Source: Neopusillimonas aromaticivorans
GTDB lineage: Bacteria > Pseudomonadota > Gammaproteobacteria > Burkholderiales > Burkholderiaceae_B
Direction: 5' to 3'
Length of the DNA stretch: 64,000 bases
NCBI RefSeq assembly: GCF_030344915.1
Contig: NZ_CP128233.1
Location: forward strand, 930,001 to 994,000
Position numbers and translations under genes: made by a program. Below the pieces are notes generated by a model that had not been told where the DNA came from, ran no database searches, and saw only the letters and a list, made by a program, of their open reading frames with translations. Each line of letters opens with the position of its first letter. Position 1 is the first letter of the stretch. Shown here piece after piece: positions 19,634 to 28,426 of the stretch.

Positions 19634-20686
19634 ATGAACACACCTTTCGAACCCACTGCGCCGGAAGCAGCAGACGCCACACCCGCAGGCCGTGATGGCC
19701 GCAAAATGAGCGTAACCGAAAACAAGCTGACCAAACGCCTGATCCGCGAGACCGGCCGGGCCATTATCGACTTCAACATGATCGAAGCCGGCGACAAGGT
19801 CATGGTTTGCCTGTCGGGCGGGAAAGACTCCTACGGGTTGCTCGACCTGCTGCTGATCCACCAATCGCGCGCACCGTTCAAGTTTGACATCGTCGCGGTC
19901 AACCTTGACCAGAAACAGCCAGGGTTCCCCGAGCATGTCTTGCCCGAGTACCTGACGCGAATCGGAGTACCCTTCCATATCGAGAACCAGGACACCTACT
20001 CGGTCGTCACCCGCGTGATTCCTGAAGGTAAAACGATGTGTTCGCTGTGCTCGCGCATGCGACGCGGCATTTTGTACCGGGTCGCCAAAGAGCTGGGGGC
20101 CACCAAAATCGCGCTGGGTCACCACCGCGACGACATTCTGGCCACGTTTTTCCTGAACCTGTTTTATGGTGGCCGGATGAAAGGCATGCCGGCCAAGCTC
20201 AAGTCAGACAATGGTGAACACATTGTCATTCGACCTCTGGCCTATGTCCCCGAGAAAGACCTGATTGCCTACGCCAAGCTGAAACAATTTCCGATCATCC
20301 CCTGCACGCTCTGCGGCTCGCAAGAGAACCTGAAACGCCAGGAGATCAACCGCATGATTGCCGAATGGGATCGCAAACTGCCGGGGCGGTCGTGGAATGT
20401 ATTTGCCGCGCTGGGCCACGTCGTGCCATCGCATCTGATGGACAGCCGGATTTTTGATTTTTCAGGGCTGCACGCCGATGGCGACGCCGATGAAAATGGC
20501 GACATGGCCTTTGATACCGAGGATTTCAATGCGCTGCCGCAGCAACGGCCCGACGATGAGGCCGACGAGATCAATCTGGCAGCACCGGACACCGCACCGG
20601 CGTCAAACCAGGGCACGCCAGGCAGCGAGACGGCACGCAAGGTCTTTACACTGAATGTGATCAATGACCTTCAGGCGTCAAAGTGA
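19634..20686 (+). CDS. ttcA: tRNA 2-thiocytidine(32) synthetase TtcA
   Basis: Thiolates cytidine 32 of certain tRNAs using an ATP-pyrophosphatase (PP-loop) mechanism and a [4Fe-4S] cluster. The PP-loop is VCLSGGKDSYGLLDLLL near residue 60. The CxxC pair is CSLCSRMRRG and a further cysteine is in PCTLCGSQENLKR. HHRDDILATFFLNLFYGG is also conserved. 350 residues; the last 60 (Asp/Glu/Ala-rich) are a low-complexity extension common in betaproteobacteria. It is downstream of folB and convergent with ubiX. Confidence 0.95.
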   Translation: MNTPFEPTAPEAADATPAGRDGRKMSVTENKLTKRLIRETGRAIIDFNMIEAGDKVMVCLSGGKDSYGLLDLLLIHQSRAPFKFDIVAVNLDQKQPGFPEHVLPEYLTRIGVPFHIENQDTYSVVTRVIPEGKTMCSLCSRMRRGILYRVAKELGATKIALGHHRDDILATFFLNLFYGGRMKGMPAKLKSDNGEHIVIRPLAYVPEKDLIAYAKLKQFPIIPCTLCGSQENLKRQEINRMIAEWDRKLPGRSWNVFAALGHVVPSHLMDSRIFDFSGLHADGDADENGDMAFDTEDFNALPQQRPDDEADEINLAAPDTAPASNQGTPGSETARKVFTLNVINDLQASK

Positions 20687-20713
20687 CCACCTGCCAGATG
20701 ATGGAAAGAATAC

Positions 20714-21283
20714 TTACGTACCTTCCCAGCGCGGCCCCTGAACGTCAATATTGACCAGCTCAAGCACCCGGGCCACGGTGTGGTCAACCATTTCTTCTAT
20801 GGTTTTCGGGTGATGATAAAACGCCGGCAATGGCGGGAAAATGACCCCGCCCATTTCGGTAACTGACGTCATATTGCGCAGATGCGCCAGATTCAGCGGC
20901 GTTTCACGCACCATGAGTACCAGGCGCCGACGCTCTTTAAGGGTAACGTCGGCCGCACGGGTGATAAGGTTGTCGGAAAACCCGTGCGCCACGGCCGCCA
21001 GTGTGCGCATTGAGCACGGCACTACCACCATGCCAGCGGTATCAAAACCACCACTGGCCAGCGTGGCGCCCACATCGCGAAAACTGTACACCCGATCAGC
21101 CATGTCGTGCACCGCCTTGCGATCAAGGTCAAGCTCGTACTTGATGTTCAAAACGCCCGACGGTGACACCACCAGATGGGTTTCAATGTCAGGCGCGCGT
21201 TCACGCAACACCTGAAGCATGCGCACGGCATAAATGGAACCGGTTGCCCCGGTAATGCCGATAACCAGACGACGCTTAGCCAA
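20714..21283 (-). CDS. ubiX: Flavin prenyltransferase UbiX
   Basis: Makes prenylated FMN, the cofactor of the UbiD decarboxylase in ubiquinone synthesis. 189 residues. Conserved N-terminal FMN site LVIGITGATGSIYAVRMLQ, the central MVVVPCSMRTLAAVAHGFSDNLITRAADV region (in part) and C-terminal PPLPAFYHHPKTIEEMVDHT. The start overlaps the end of grxD by 8 bp, implying co-translation. Confidence 0.95.
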   Translation of the reverse strand: MAKRRLVIGITGATGSIYAVRMLQVLRERAPDIETHLVVSPSGVLNIKYELDLDRKAVHDMADRVYSFRDVGATLASGGFDTAGMVVVPCSMRTLAAVAHGFSDNLITRAADVTLKERRRLVLMVRETPLNLAHLRNMTSVTEMGGVIFPPLPAFYHHPKTIEEMVDHTVARVLELVNIDVQGPRWEGT

Positions 21284-21602
21284 CAGCGCCTGCCTCTTTC
21301 AGAACCTGGACAAGTTCGCCCGATTCAGCCATTTCAGCCAGGATATCGGAACCTCCGATAAATTCACCAGCAACATAGAGCTGGGGAATGGTGGGCCAGT
21401 TTGAGTATTCTTTGATGCCCTGACGCACTTCTTCGTCTTCGAGCACATTGACCGTCACCAGCTTGCTGACGCCTGACGCTTTCAGCAATTGAATGGCACG
21501 CCCCGAGAAACCGCATTGCGGGAACTGCGCCGTGCCTTTCATGAACAACACGACCGGGTTGGCCGTAACGGTTTCTTTAATGAAATCTTGAACATCACTC
21601 AT
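21276..21602 (-). CDS. grxD: Monothiol glutaredoxin Grx4
   Basis: [2Fe-2S] cluster carrier of the CGFS class, 108 residues. VVLFMKGTAQFPQCGFSGRA carries the single active-site cysteine, and NWPTIPQLYVAGEFIGGSDI is the glutathione-binding region. It functions in iron-sulfur trafficking rather than classical disulfide reduction. It is situated between prmC and ubiX with a 30-bp gap to prmC and an overlap with ubiX; same strand as hemA-prfA-prmC, so probably one operon. Confidence 0.95.
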   Translation of the reverse strand: MSDVQDFIKETVTANPVVLFMKGTAQFPQCGFSGRAIQLLKASGVSKLVTVNVLEDEEVRQGIKEYSNWPTIPQLYVAGEFIGGSDILAEMAESGELVQVLKEAGAVG

Positions 21603-21631
21603 GGTGCACTCTTTAAATTAAATAAGGTCTA

Positions 21632-22497
21632 TTATAAATATCCGCCGGAAATACGTTCGATTCCCGCAAGGTCTGTAAGGCTTTCGACCCGGTTGAAGCC
21701 GGCCTTGACCAGCTGTTCACGCACAGCTGCCGCCTGATCCCAACCGTGCTCCAGCCACAGGGCACCGCCCGGTTTTAGCCAAACGTTAGCCCCACCGATA
21801 ATGGCCTTCAGGGCAGTTAGCCCATCATGACCGTCAGTCAATGCGCCCACAGGCTCAAAACGCAAATCACCCTGGATCAAATGGGGGTCATCGGCGCGAA
21901 TATAAGGCGGGTTGGAAACAATCAGGTCAAACAAATCAGTGCCGGGCGGCAAGGCGTCATACCAGCTGCCAGCATGAAAAGTGACCGCCGCCATCAGGTT
22001 ACGGGCATTTGTTCGGGCCACTTCCAGCGCCTGCAGGCTGGCATCTGTGGCCGTAACGCACGCCTGCGGACAGGCCAGCGCCACTGAAACCGCAATGGCA
22101 CCACTGCCTGTACCCAGATCCAGCACTCGCACTGACGGTTGCTGAAGGGTCATCTTGGCGGCCCCTTGCTGACGGGCTTTTCGGCTGCCCGCCGACGGAT
22201 GCAAGACACAGCCGTTTCAACCAGCACTTCAGTATCCGGACGTGGAATCAGCACACCAGGGCCCACCTGAAAATCGTGCCCCATGAACTCACGCACGCCC
22301 ACCAGGTAAGCCATGGGCTCACCCGCCTGACGCCGTAGCTCGAGCGCCCTGAAGCGGGCGACGCAGGATTCGTCCAGAGGATCAGTATCGTGAGCGACCA
22401 GCCACGAACGCGAGACCTGCAGCACCTGCTGCAACACCATCTGCGCTTCCAGTCGGGGCAACGACGTTGCCTGCAACAACTCACGAATGCACGTCAT
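21632..22497 (-). CDS. prmC: Release-factor glutamine methyltransferase PrmC, one indel
   Basis: Methylates the glutamine of the GGQ motif of release factors RF1 and RF2. Start ATG 22497 (MTCIRELLQ), seven bases after the prfA stop. The N-terminal helical domain includes EPMAYLVGVREFMGHDF and the SAM site is VLDLGTGSGAIAVSVAL. The catalytic motif is LIVSNPPYIRADDPHL (NPPY). The frame breaks at C run 22162-22165; one base restores 288 residues. The neighbouring prfA encodes its substrate. Confidence 0.93.
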
Positions 22498-22504
22498 GGC
22501 TGAC

Positions 22505-23584
22505 TCACGCCTCACTCATGGCGGCCAGCAAATTGGCTTGATGCTCGGCACGCAGCGCACTGGTCAGCTCGTCAAGGTCACCTTCCATAATGGCGCCCAG
22601 CTTGTACAAGGTCAGGTTGATGCGATGGTCGGTAACGCGACCCTGCGGGTAGTTATACGTGCGAATACGCTCGGAACGATCGCCCGACCCCACGAGACTC
22701 TTGCGCTCGGCCGCTTCCTTGCTTTGCTGCTCTTGTACCTGCTTGTCTTTAAGGCGCGCCGCCAGCACCTGCATGGCCTTGTCCTTGTTGCGGTGCTGTG
22801 AGCGGTCATCCTGACACTCAACCACCAGCCCCGTGGGCAAGTGGGTAATACGAACGGCAGAATCGGTTTTGTTGATATGCTGCCCGCCCGCGCCACTGGC
22901 CCTGAAGGTATCAATACGCAAATCGGACGGATTGATGACGATATCGGACACTTCGTCGGCTTCCGGCAAAATCGCCACCGTACAGGCAGAGGTGTGAATG
23001 CGACCCTGGGTTTCGGTAGCGGGCACACGCTGCACCCGATGCGCTCCGGACTCGAACTTCAGCTGACCATAAACGCCATCCCCTTCCAGACGCGCAATCA
23101 CTTCTTTGTAGCCACCGACCTCAGAAGGGCTTTCAGACATGAACTCAACGCGCCAGCCTTTGGATTCGGCATAACGGGTGTACATGCGCAATAAGTCACC
23201 GGCAAACAAGGCGCTTTCATCGCCCCCGGTACCCGCCCGAATCTCAAGGAAAACACCGCGACCGTCATCGGGGTCTTTAGGCAGCAGCAACAACTGCAAG
23301 CTGTCTTCGAGTTGGGCAATACGTGCCTTGCCCAGTTTCAGCTCTTCTTCAGCCATGTCGCGCATGTCCGGGTCTGACAACATTTCGGTCGCCGCCTGCA
23401 TATCCCCTTCGACAGCCAGCCAGACCTCGAACTCGGTTACGACAGGCTCAAGTTCGGAACGCTCACGGGACAGACGACGGAATTTATCCATGTCACCGGC
23501 AATTTCAGGCTCGGCCAGCATGGCATCGATTTCTTTAAGTCGGCGAGCAAACTGCTCGAGCCGATCACGCATGGATTGTTTCAT
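22505..23584 (-). CDS. prfA: Peptide chain release factor 1
   Basis: Decodes UAA and UAG stop codons and triggers peptide release. 359 residues, intact. GGQ motif in FRASGAGGQHINKTDSAVRI (near residue 235). The segment IHTSACTVAILPEADEV includes the region around the stop-codon-recognising tip of RF1. Its modifying enzyme PrmC follows directly and hemA precedes it by 88 bp, the classical hemA-prfA-prmC arrangement. Confidence 0.97.
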   Translation of the reverse strand: MKQSMRDRLEQFARRLKEIDAMLAEPEIAGDMDKFRRLSRERSELEPVVTEFEVWLAVEGDMQAATEMLSDPDMRDMAEEELKLGKARIAQLEDSLQLLLLPKDPDDGRGVFLEIRAGTGGDESALFAGDLLRMYTRYAESKGWRVEFMSESPSEVGGYKEVIARLEGDGVYGQLKFESGAHRVQRVPATETQGRIHTSACTVAILPEADEVSDIVINPSDLRIDTFRASGAGGQHINKTDSAVRITHLPTGLVVECQDDRSQHRNKDKAMQVLAARLKDKQVQEQQSKEAAERKSLVGSGDRSERIRTYNYPQGRVTDHRINLTLYKLGAIMEGDLDELTSALRAEHQANLLAAMSEA

Positions 23585-23672
23585 GGGGTGTGGACTACGG
23601 GAAAATTGGGCACCTGAACGCCTGATGCGTCAGGAAGTCGGCAAGAACGGACGACGCAACGCAGCAGAGACG

Positions 23673-24947
23673 CTAACGGCGACGTTCGGGGTCAGGCAGC
23701 AACGCGGGCAGCAGTGCCAGCAATTGCTTGCGATCAGTATCTTCGCTGCGATTGAGCGTTGCCAGCGAACCGTGGATGTATTTTTGGGTAAGGCTGTGTG
23801 CAAGGTGCTCAAGGACATCTTCAGCCGACTTGCCACTGGCCAGCATGCGCCGGGCGCGATCAAGCTCGTGGTGCTTGAGGGCCTCAGCCTTTTGATGGAT
23901 GCTGACGATAGCGGGCACGATTTCACGGTTGTGCAGCCAGTGCATGAAGTGCTGCACCCGGGTTTCAATGATGGCTTCAGCCTGAACCACGGCAGCACGA
24001 CGTGCGTCAGTGCCACTTTGCACAATTCGGCCAAGATCATCGACCGAATACAGATACACATCGTCAAGGCGACCGGCTTCGGTTTCAATGTCGCGCGGCA
24101 CGGCCAGATCGACCATGACCATAGGCTTGTGACGGCGAATACGGGTGGCGCGCTCGACCATGCCCAGACCCAGAATAGGCAAGGAACTGGCCGTACAGGA
24201 CACAACGATGTCAAATTCGGCCAATTTTTCCGGCAATTCGGACAGCCGCATGGTTTTCGCGTTGAAACGTGACGCCAACGCTTCGGCGCGTTCAGCGGTG
24301 CGGTTGGCCACCGTCATTTGAGCGGGCTCTGCCGCAGCGAAATGGGTGGCGCACAGTTCGATCATTTCACCCGCACCAATAAACAGCACGCGCGTTTGGG
24401 ACAAGTCGCCAAAAACGCGTTCGGCCAGACGCACGGCGGCTGCCGCCATGGATACCGAGTTGGCCCCGATGGCTGTTTGCGAACGGACTTCTTTAGCCAC
24501 CGAAAAGGTGCGCTGAAACAACTGATGCAACAAAGTGCCCAGCGAGCCTGCCTGTTCGGCAGCCCGCACGGCATCTTTCATTTGCCCCAGAATCTGGGGT
24601 TCGCCCAGCACCATGGAATCAAGACCACTGGCCACACGGAACGCATGACGCACAGCGTCATTGTGATGATACTGATACAGGTGAGGCTGCAGACTGCGCG
24701 ATTCGAGGCGGTTGAATTCAGCCATCCAGTCGGCCAACCCGGCACTGACATGCGGCTCGGCCGCACAGTAGATTTCGGTGCGGTTACAGGTCGACAAAAT
24801 GGCCGCTTCTTTGACAGAAGCCCCAAACGCCGAGCGCAAACCGTCAAGCGCCGGCTTGAGAACCTCAAGCGGCATCGACACGCGTTCACGCACAGACACC
24901 GGCGCAGAGACGTGATTCAGACCGAAGGTGATGACGTCAACAGACAT
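23673..24947 (-). CDS. hemA: Glutamyl-tRNA reductase
   Basis: First step of C5-pathway tetrapyrrole synthesis: reduces glutamyl-tRNA to glutamate-1-semialdehyde with NADPH. ATG 24947 (MSVDVITFGLNHVSAPVSV) fits the family. The catalytic cysteine lies in AAILSTCNRTEIYCAAE, the Rossmann motif is VLFIGAGEMIELCATHF, and a C-terminal dimerisation helix is present. 424 residues, intact. Divergent from tRNA-Phe. Confidence 0.95.
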   Translation of the reverse strand: MSVDVITFGLNHVSAPVSVRERVSMPLEVLKPALDGLRSAFGASVKEAAILSTCNRTEIYCAAEPHVSAGLADWMAEFNRLESRSLQPHLYQYHHNDAVRHAFRVASGLDSMVLGEPQILGQMKDAVRAAEQAGSLGTLLHQLFQRTFSVAKEVRSQTAIGANSVSMAAAAVRLAERVFGDLSQTRVLFIGAGEMIELCATHFAAAEPAQMTVANRTAERAEALASRFNAKTMRLSELPEKLAEFDIVVSCTASSLPILGLGMVERATRIRRHKPMVMVDLAVPRDIETEAGRLDDVYLYSVDDLGRIVQSGTDARRAAVVQAEAIIETRVQHFMHWLHNREIVPAIVSIHQKAEALKHHELDRARRMLASGKSAEDVLEHLAHSLTQKYIHGSLATLNRSEDTDRKQLLALLPALLPDPERRR

Positions 24948-25061
24948 GATTTTGGCCACTTTTGTGGCGAACCTGTACAACCCGTGATTATACCCGGGCA
25001 AGCGGGTTTACCCGGATCTGCCGATTTTTGATCGCCGCATGAAAAAATTTTCTGTTGTTCT

Positions 25062-25090
25062 TTGCACACAGTTTATTTTTAGTGTATTAT
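25062..25090 (+). promoter_or_regulatory. Promoter of tRNA-Phe
   Basis: TTGCAC at 25062-25067 and TATTAT at 25085-25090 are separated by 17 bp and lie 15 bp upstream of the mature tRNA 5' end. This is a plausible sigma-70 promoter. The sequence around it is AT-rich. Confidence 0.6.
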
Positions 25091-25105
25091 CTCGTTTCTT
25101 TAGTT

Positions 25106-25181
25106 GGCCTGGTAGCTCAGTTGGTAGAGCAGCGGATTGAAAATCCGCGTGTCGGTGGTTCGATTCCGCCCCAGGCCACCA
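25106..25181 (+). tRNA. tRNA-Phe (GAA)
   Basis: 76 nt. Acceptor stem GGCCTGG pairs with CCAGGCC, followed by discriminator A and an encoded CCA (25179-25181). D-loop AGCTCAGTTGGTAGAGC, anticodon loop with GAA at 25139-25141, T-loop GGTTCGATTCC. The 3' end abuts the conjugative element and is the probable integration target of the integrase at 25353. Confidence 0.97.
25160..25181 (+). other. Probable attL core (3' end of tRNA-Phe)
   Basis: P4-type integrases recombine at the 3' part of tRNA genes, and the integrase gene starts 172 bp downstream with the same orientation. The core is placed by analogy: the matching direct repeat (attR) must lie beyond the right end of the window, so its exact length cannot be read here. 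Confidence 0.55.
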
Positions 25182-25352
25182 TTCTGCTGTTCCAGCACGG
25201 TTCAAAACCTCCCAAATCTCAAAAAAATCAATGTCTTAGGCGCAAATCGCCGCCCAGGACGTCTCACTGCGCGTCGCTACATCCCGAGTTTGCCGGCCCC
25301 CAGGTGGTACCCCACAATAGATTCGTGAAAAACGAACTCCGGGGGGCCAGTT

Positions 25353-26666
25353 GTGGGCTTACTCAATGAAACTCAGATCAGAGCGGCCAAGCCAGGCCCG
25401 AAGGAATACATGCTCAACGACGGGGACAATCTGTACCTGCGCGTTCGAGACACTGGCAAGGTCTGGATCTACCGCTACACCAAAGACGGCAAACGCATAA
25501 AACTCGGGCTGGGACCGTACCCGGAAGTCACACTCGCTCAGGCACGAGCCAAGGCGTATGAGGCCAACAGTCAAAGGGCGAACGGCTCTGATCCCAAGGA
25601 AACCCGTGAACAGCGGGAGGAGCTTGCGCGCATCGCACGCCTGCACACGTTCGAGCTGCTCGCGAGAGCGTGGCACAGCAGTGCCAAGAAAGACCGGGAA
25701 TGGTCAGACGACTACGCCCAGAAAGTCATCCGCCACATGGAAATTCACGTATTTCCGTGGGTAGGCCACAAGCCAATCGAAACGATCCTGCCGACAGAGA
25801 TCGTGCAATGCCTGCATCGGCCAAAGGATCGGGGCAATCTCGAAACTGCACAGCGCGTTCGCGAGGCCGTTCAGCATGTCTACCAATATGCTGTGGACGT
25901 AGGCGCAATGGAGCCAGGCAAGAATTTCGTCAACAAGAATACGGGCGGCCTGCCACCGCCACGCAGCCGGCATTATGCGGCTATCACTGAGCCCGCCAAA
26001 CTTGGGCAGCTTCTGCGGGATATTCGCAACTATCACGGACACTTCATCACCTGCAGCGCATTGCGTCTTGCCCCCATGATGTTCCAGCGCCCTGGCCAGA
26101 TTCGGCTTGCTGACTGGGAAGACATCAACTTTGAAGTCGAACTCTGGCGCTGCCCACCCGAGAAGATGAAGATGCGGGAGTGGCAGAAACGCGATAGCCG
26201 CACACCGGCACACATCGTTCCATTGCCGCGACAGGCTCTGGAGATTCTGCAGGAGTTATATCCGTTGACCGGACCATCCGGCCCAGTCTTTCGCAGCATG
26301 TCACGCCGTTCGGAGACCAGTCGCTACATCAGCGACAACACTATCAACGTCGCATTGCGCACCATGGGTTACGACACTAAGGAAGAAATTACCGGGCATG
26401 GCTTCCGCGCCACGGCGCGCACCATGATTCGTGAACACCTGGGCTGGGACCCGGATGTCATCGAGCGGCATCTGGCTCACGCATCCGATGAAGAACTTGG
26501 CAGCAGCTACGACCGCGCCGCCTTCATTGCTCAACGCAAAGAAATGGTGCAGCAGTGGGCCGACTTCCTGGATGAACTGGAAGCTGGGAAGCTGCCTGTC
26601 CCTGAAAACAACATACTGCAATTCATCCGCCATCGACCAAAGCGTGAACTGCAGTTTGGGACATAA
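25353..26666 (+). CDS. P4-type tyrosine integrase (DUF4102 N-terminus)
   Basis: Site-specific recombinase, 437 residues, GTG start at 25353. The N-terminal DUF4102 arm-type domain (LRVRDTGKVWIYRYTKDGKR, then LGLGPYPEVTLAQARAKA) is followed by a core-binding domain and the C-terminal catalytic domain. Catalytic residues visible: the GHGFRATARTMIREHLGW box (HxxR), and ERHLAHA with a final Tyr in LGSSYDRAAF. Its position beside tRNA-Phe makes that tRNA the integration site. cccacaa (25311-25317) and ttgtggg (25351-25357) form an inverted repeat that includes the start codon, possibly limiting translation. Confidence 0.93.
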   Translation: MGLLNETQIRAAKPGPKEYMLNDGDNLYLRVRDTGKVWIYRYTKDGKRIKLGLGPYPEVTLAQARAKAYEANSQRANGSDPKETREQREELARIARLHTFELLARAWHSSAKKDREWSDDYAQKVIRHMEIHVFPWVGHKPIETILPTEIVQCLHRPKDRGNLETAQRVREAVQHVYQYAVDVGAMEPGKNFVNKNTGGLPPPRSRHYAAITEPAKLGQLLRDIRNYHGHFITCSALRLAPMMFQRPGQIRLADWEDINFEVELWRCPPEKMKMREWQKRDSRTPAHIVPLPRQALEILQELYPLTGPSGPVFRSMSRRSETSRYISDNTINVALRTMGYDTKEEITGHGFRATARTMIREHLGWDPDVIERHLAHASDEELGSSYDRAAFIAQRKEMVQQWADFLDELEAGKLPVPENNILQFIRHRPKRELQFGT

Positions 26667-26676
26667 CATCGCACTA

Positions 26677-26705
26677 TAGATTCACATACGCCAATGGCGT
26701 ATAAT
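26677..26705 (+). promoter_or_regulatory. Promoter and operator of the toxin-antitoxin pair
   Basis: A perfect -10 TATAAT at 26700-26705 has only a weak -35 (TAGATT, 26677-26682, 17-bp spacer). Overlapping it is a perfect inverted repeat ATACGCC-AAT-GGCGTAT at 26686-26702, well placed as the binding site of the HigA-type antitoxin for autorepression. Confidence 0.6.
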
Positions 26706-26726
26706 TTATGCTCGAACTTAGAACCT

Positions 26727-27038
26727 ATGGAATTCATCGAAACTCCCCTGTTCACTCGACAAATCGTAGACTTGCTTCCAGACGATGACTACGCTGAACT
26801 GCAACAGATTTTGGCTGCTAACCCTCGGCGGGGTGATCTGATTCCGTCTGGAGGAGGAATCCGAAAGGTACGTCATGCAAGACCAGGAATGGGGAAAAGT
26901 GGCGGCATTCGTGTCATCTACTACTGGATCACTGCCGAAGATCAAATCATGATGCTCCTGGCTTATCCGAAGTCGAAACAGGAGAATCTGACCCCCGCAC
27001 AGATTGAGGAACTGCGGGCATTGGTAAAGGACCTCTGA
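26727..27038 (+). CDS. higB: RelE/HigB-family toxin
   Basis: 103 residues from ATG 26727. The RelE-like fold shows as MEFIETPLFTRQIVDLL, then GDLIPSGGGIRKVRHARPGM and the strand GGIRVIYYWITAEDQIMMLL before a C-terminal helix (LTPAQIEELRALVKDL). Members cleave mRNA on the ribosome. The toxin precedes the antitoxin, the HigBA order, with one base between stop and the next ATG. Close to the integrase it probably helps maintain the element. Confidence 0.85.
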   Translation: MEFIETPLFTRQIVDLLPDDDYAELQQILAANPRRGDLIPSGGGIRKVRHARPGMGKSGGIRVIYYWITAEDQIMMLLAYPKSKQENLTPAQIEELRALVKDL

Positions 27039-27039
27039 T

Positions 27040-27327
27040 ATGGACACAGAACTCTTTGAAGACCTAAAAGAAAGCCTGCGGCAAGCCAAGGCCATCCGCG
27101 CAGGCGAGCTCGAAGGCCGCCGCACTACCGTCAGCCCCATTGACGTCAGGGCCGTGCGCGAAAGCACGAAGCTCTCGCAAGGCGAGTTTGCTGCAGCCAT
27201 CAACGTCAGCGTGCGTACACTACAGAATTGGGAGCAACACCGGCGATCTCCTACCGGCCCAGCCGCCGCCCTGCTGAAAGTCATGGCAGCGGCTCCAGCC
27301 ACCGTCATCAAAGCCCTACATCACTAG
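27040..27327 (+). CDS. higA: XRE-family antitoxin (HigA-like)
   Basis: 95 residues. C-terminal HTH: VRAVRESTKLSQGEFAAAIN then VSVRTLQNWEQHRRSPTGPA. The N-terminal third (residues 1-40) would contact the toxin. Translationally coupled to the toxin gene (TGA-T-ATG) and expected to bind the palindrome at 26686-26702. Confidence 0.88.
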   Translation: MDTELFEDLKESLRQAKAIRAGELEGRRTTVSPIDVRAVRESTKLSQGEFAAAINVSVRTLQNWEQHRRSPTGPAAALLKVMAAAPATVIKALHH

Positions 27328-27402
27328 GCAGGCTGGAACTGAAGACAGCCCCATAGCAGGTTAGGCGATACCGTTTTAGCTCAATACCTCAGTGGAACCC
27401 TC

Positions 27403-27693
27403 ATGAACGAACCTCTTTCCGAGGTCATCCGTATCCGGGTGACCCCGTCTCATGCTGCGCGTCTGGGCGAAGCAGCAGCCCTGTCCGGGCTATCCCTCTC
27501 TAACTATATAAGGCGACGGCTTTCCGCTGACGATACGCTGCAGGAAGAACTGACCCTGCTGCGCAAGGTCGTGGCTGATCTGGGCCAGCTGCGCGATACC
27601 CGCCTGGCCGCTATCGAAAGCGCCCACCTGCTGCGGGCCATGGCCAAGCCTGAACATCTCGCCATCGCACAACAGACGCTGCAGCAGCGCTGA
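27403..27693 (+). CDS. Ribbon-helix-helix relaxosome accessory protein
   Basis: 96 residues. The N-terminal strand EVIRIRVTPSHAARLGEAAA and the helix pair SGLSLSNYIRRRLSADD are typical of RHH mobilisation factors (MobC/TrwA-like) that bind oriT; the C-terminal half is helical. It leads the trbM-virB gene block. It may mark an oriT nearby, but I could not recognise a nic site in 27328-27402. Confidence 0.65.
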   Translation: MNEPLSEVIRIRVTPSHAARLGEAAALSGLSLSNYIRRRLSADDTLQEELTLLRKVVADLGQLRDTRLAAIESAHLLRAMAKPEHLAIAQQTLQQR

Positions 27694-27744
27694 TACCCCA
27701 GGCCGACAGGCCGCACGCTCTACCCCACTCCCGGAGACTTCCTC

Positions 27745-28416
27745 ATGCACACCCTTCCCGCCCTGCGGGCCGGGGCGCTGGCGCTTGCCTGCGTCCTGGC
27801 TCCTGCTGCCCACGCGAACGGCACAATTGAGCTGCTGACAGGCATTCCCCGCCTGGCCTGCGAAGCGACGCTATGTCTGTCTTCCAGTCTGCGCCCCGGT
27901 GAATGCAGCCCGTCGCTGGATCACTACTTCGGCATCAAGAAATTCAACAAGCGCGGCCTGGACTGGTCTGCGACGGTCGCAGCCCGACGGGCTTTCCTGT
28001 CTGAATGTCCCGCTTCCGGCGAAGATGGCATGGCGCAGCGCATCGACGCGATTTCACATGGCGCCGGCAAGTGTGATGCGGAATATCTGAACAGCAGCTA
28101 TTCCGGCACCGCCTACAAATGGCGCGAACGCGGCTACAGCTATGCGGGCGATAACGCGGAACCCGTCTACGAGGTGCATTCGCTTCGCACGGTCACGCTC
28201 ACACAGCTGCCCGCCTATTGTGTGGTCTACAACGATCACGCCTGGACCTATGAACTGTCGATCCAGTACGTGGGCAGGCCGGCCATGGGCGGCTACTGGA
28301 TAAAGTCTGAAGACTACGACGCGGCTCAGGCCAAGTGGGAAGCGGAACATACTGGACAGTGGGCCAGCGGCTGGAACTTCTCTCTGACCGACCCCAGGCA
28401 CCGAAGCAACGACTGA
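27745..28416 (+). CDS. trbM: TrbM-family conjugal transfer protein
   Basis: 223 residues with a signal peptide (ALACVLAPAAHA). LTGIPRLACEATLCLSSSLR then PGECSPSLDHYFGI is the hallmark of the TrbM family of IncP-type systems. Six or more cysteines suggest disulfides in the periplasm. Its mechanistic role is not known. It sits directly upstream of virB1. Confidence 0.85.
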   Translation: MHTLPALRAGALALACVLAPAAHANGTIELLTGIPRLACEATLCLSSSLRPGECSPSLDHYFGIKKFNKRGLDWSATVAARRAFLSECPASGEDGMAQRIDAISHGAGKCDAEYLNSSYSGTAYKWRERGYSYAGDNAEPVYEVHSLRTVTLTQLPAYCVVYNDHAWTYELSIQYVGRPAMGGYWIKSEDYDAAQAKWEAEHTGQWASGWNFSLTDPRHRSND

Positions 28417-28426
28417 GGACGCCGTC

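Noticed and set aside
27328..27402. oriT next to the RHH protein
   Set aside because: No recognisable MobF nic sequence or inverted repeat; left open rather than annotated.
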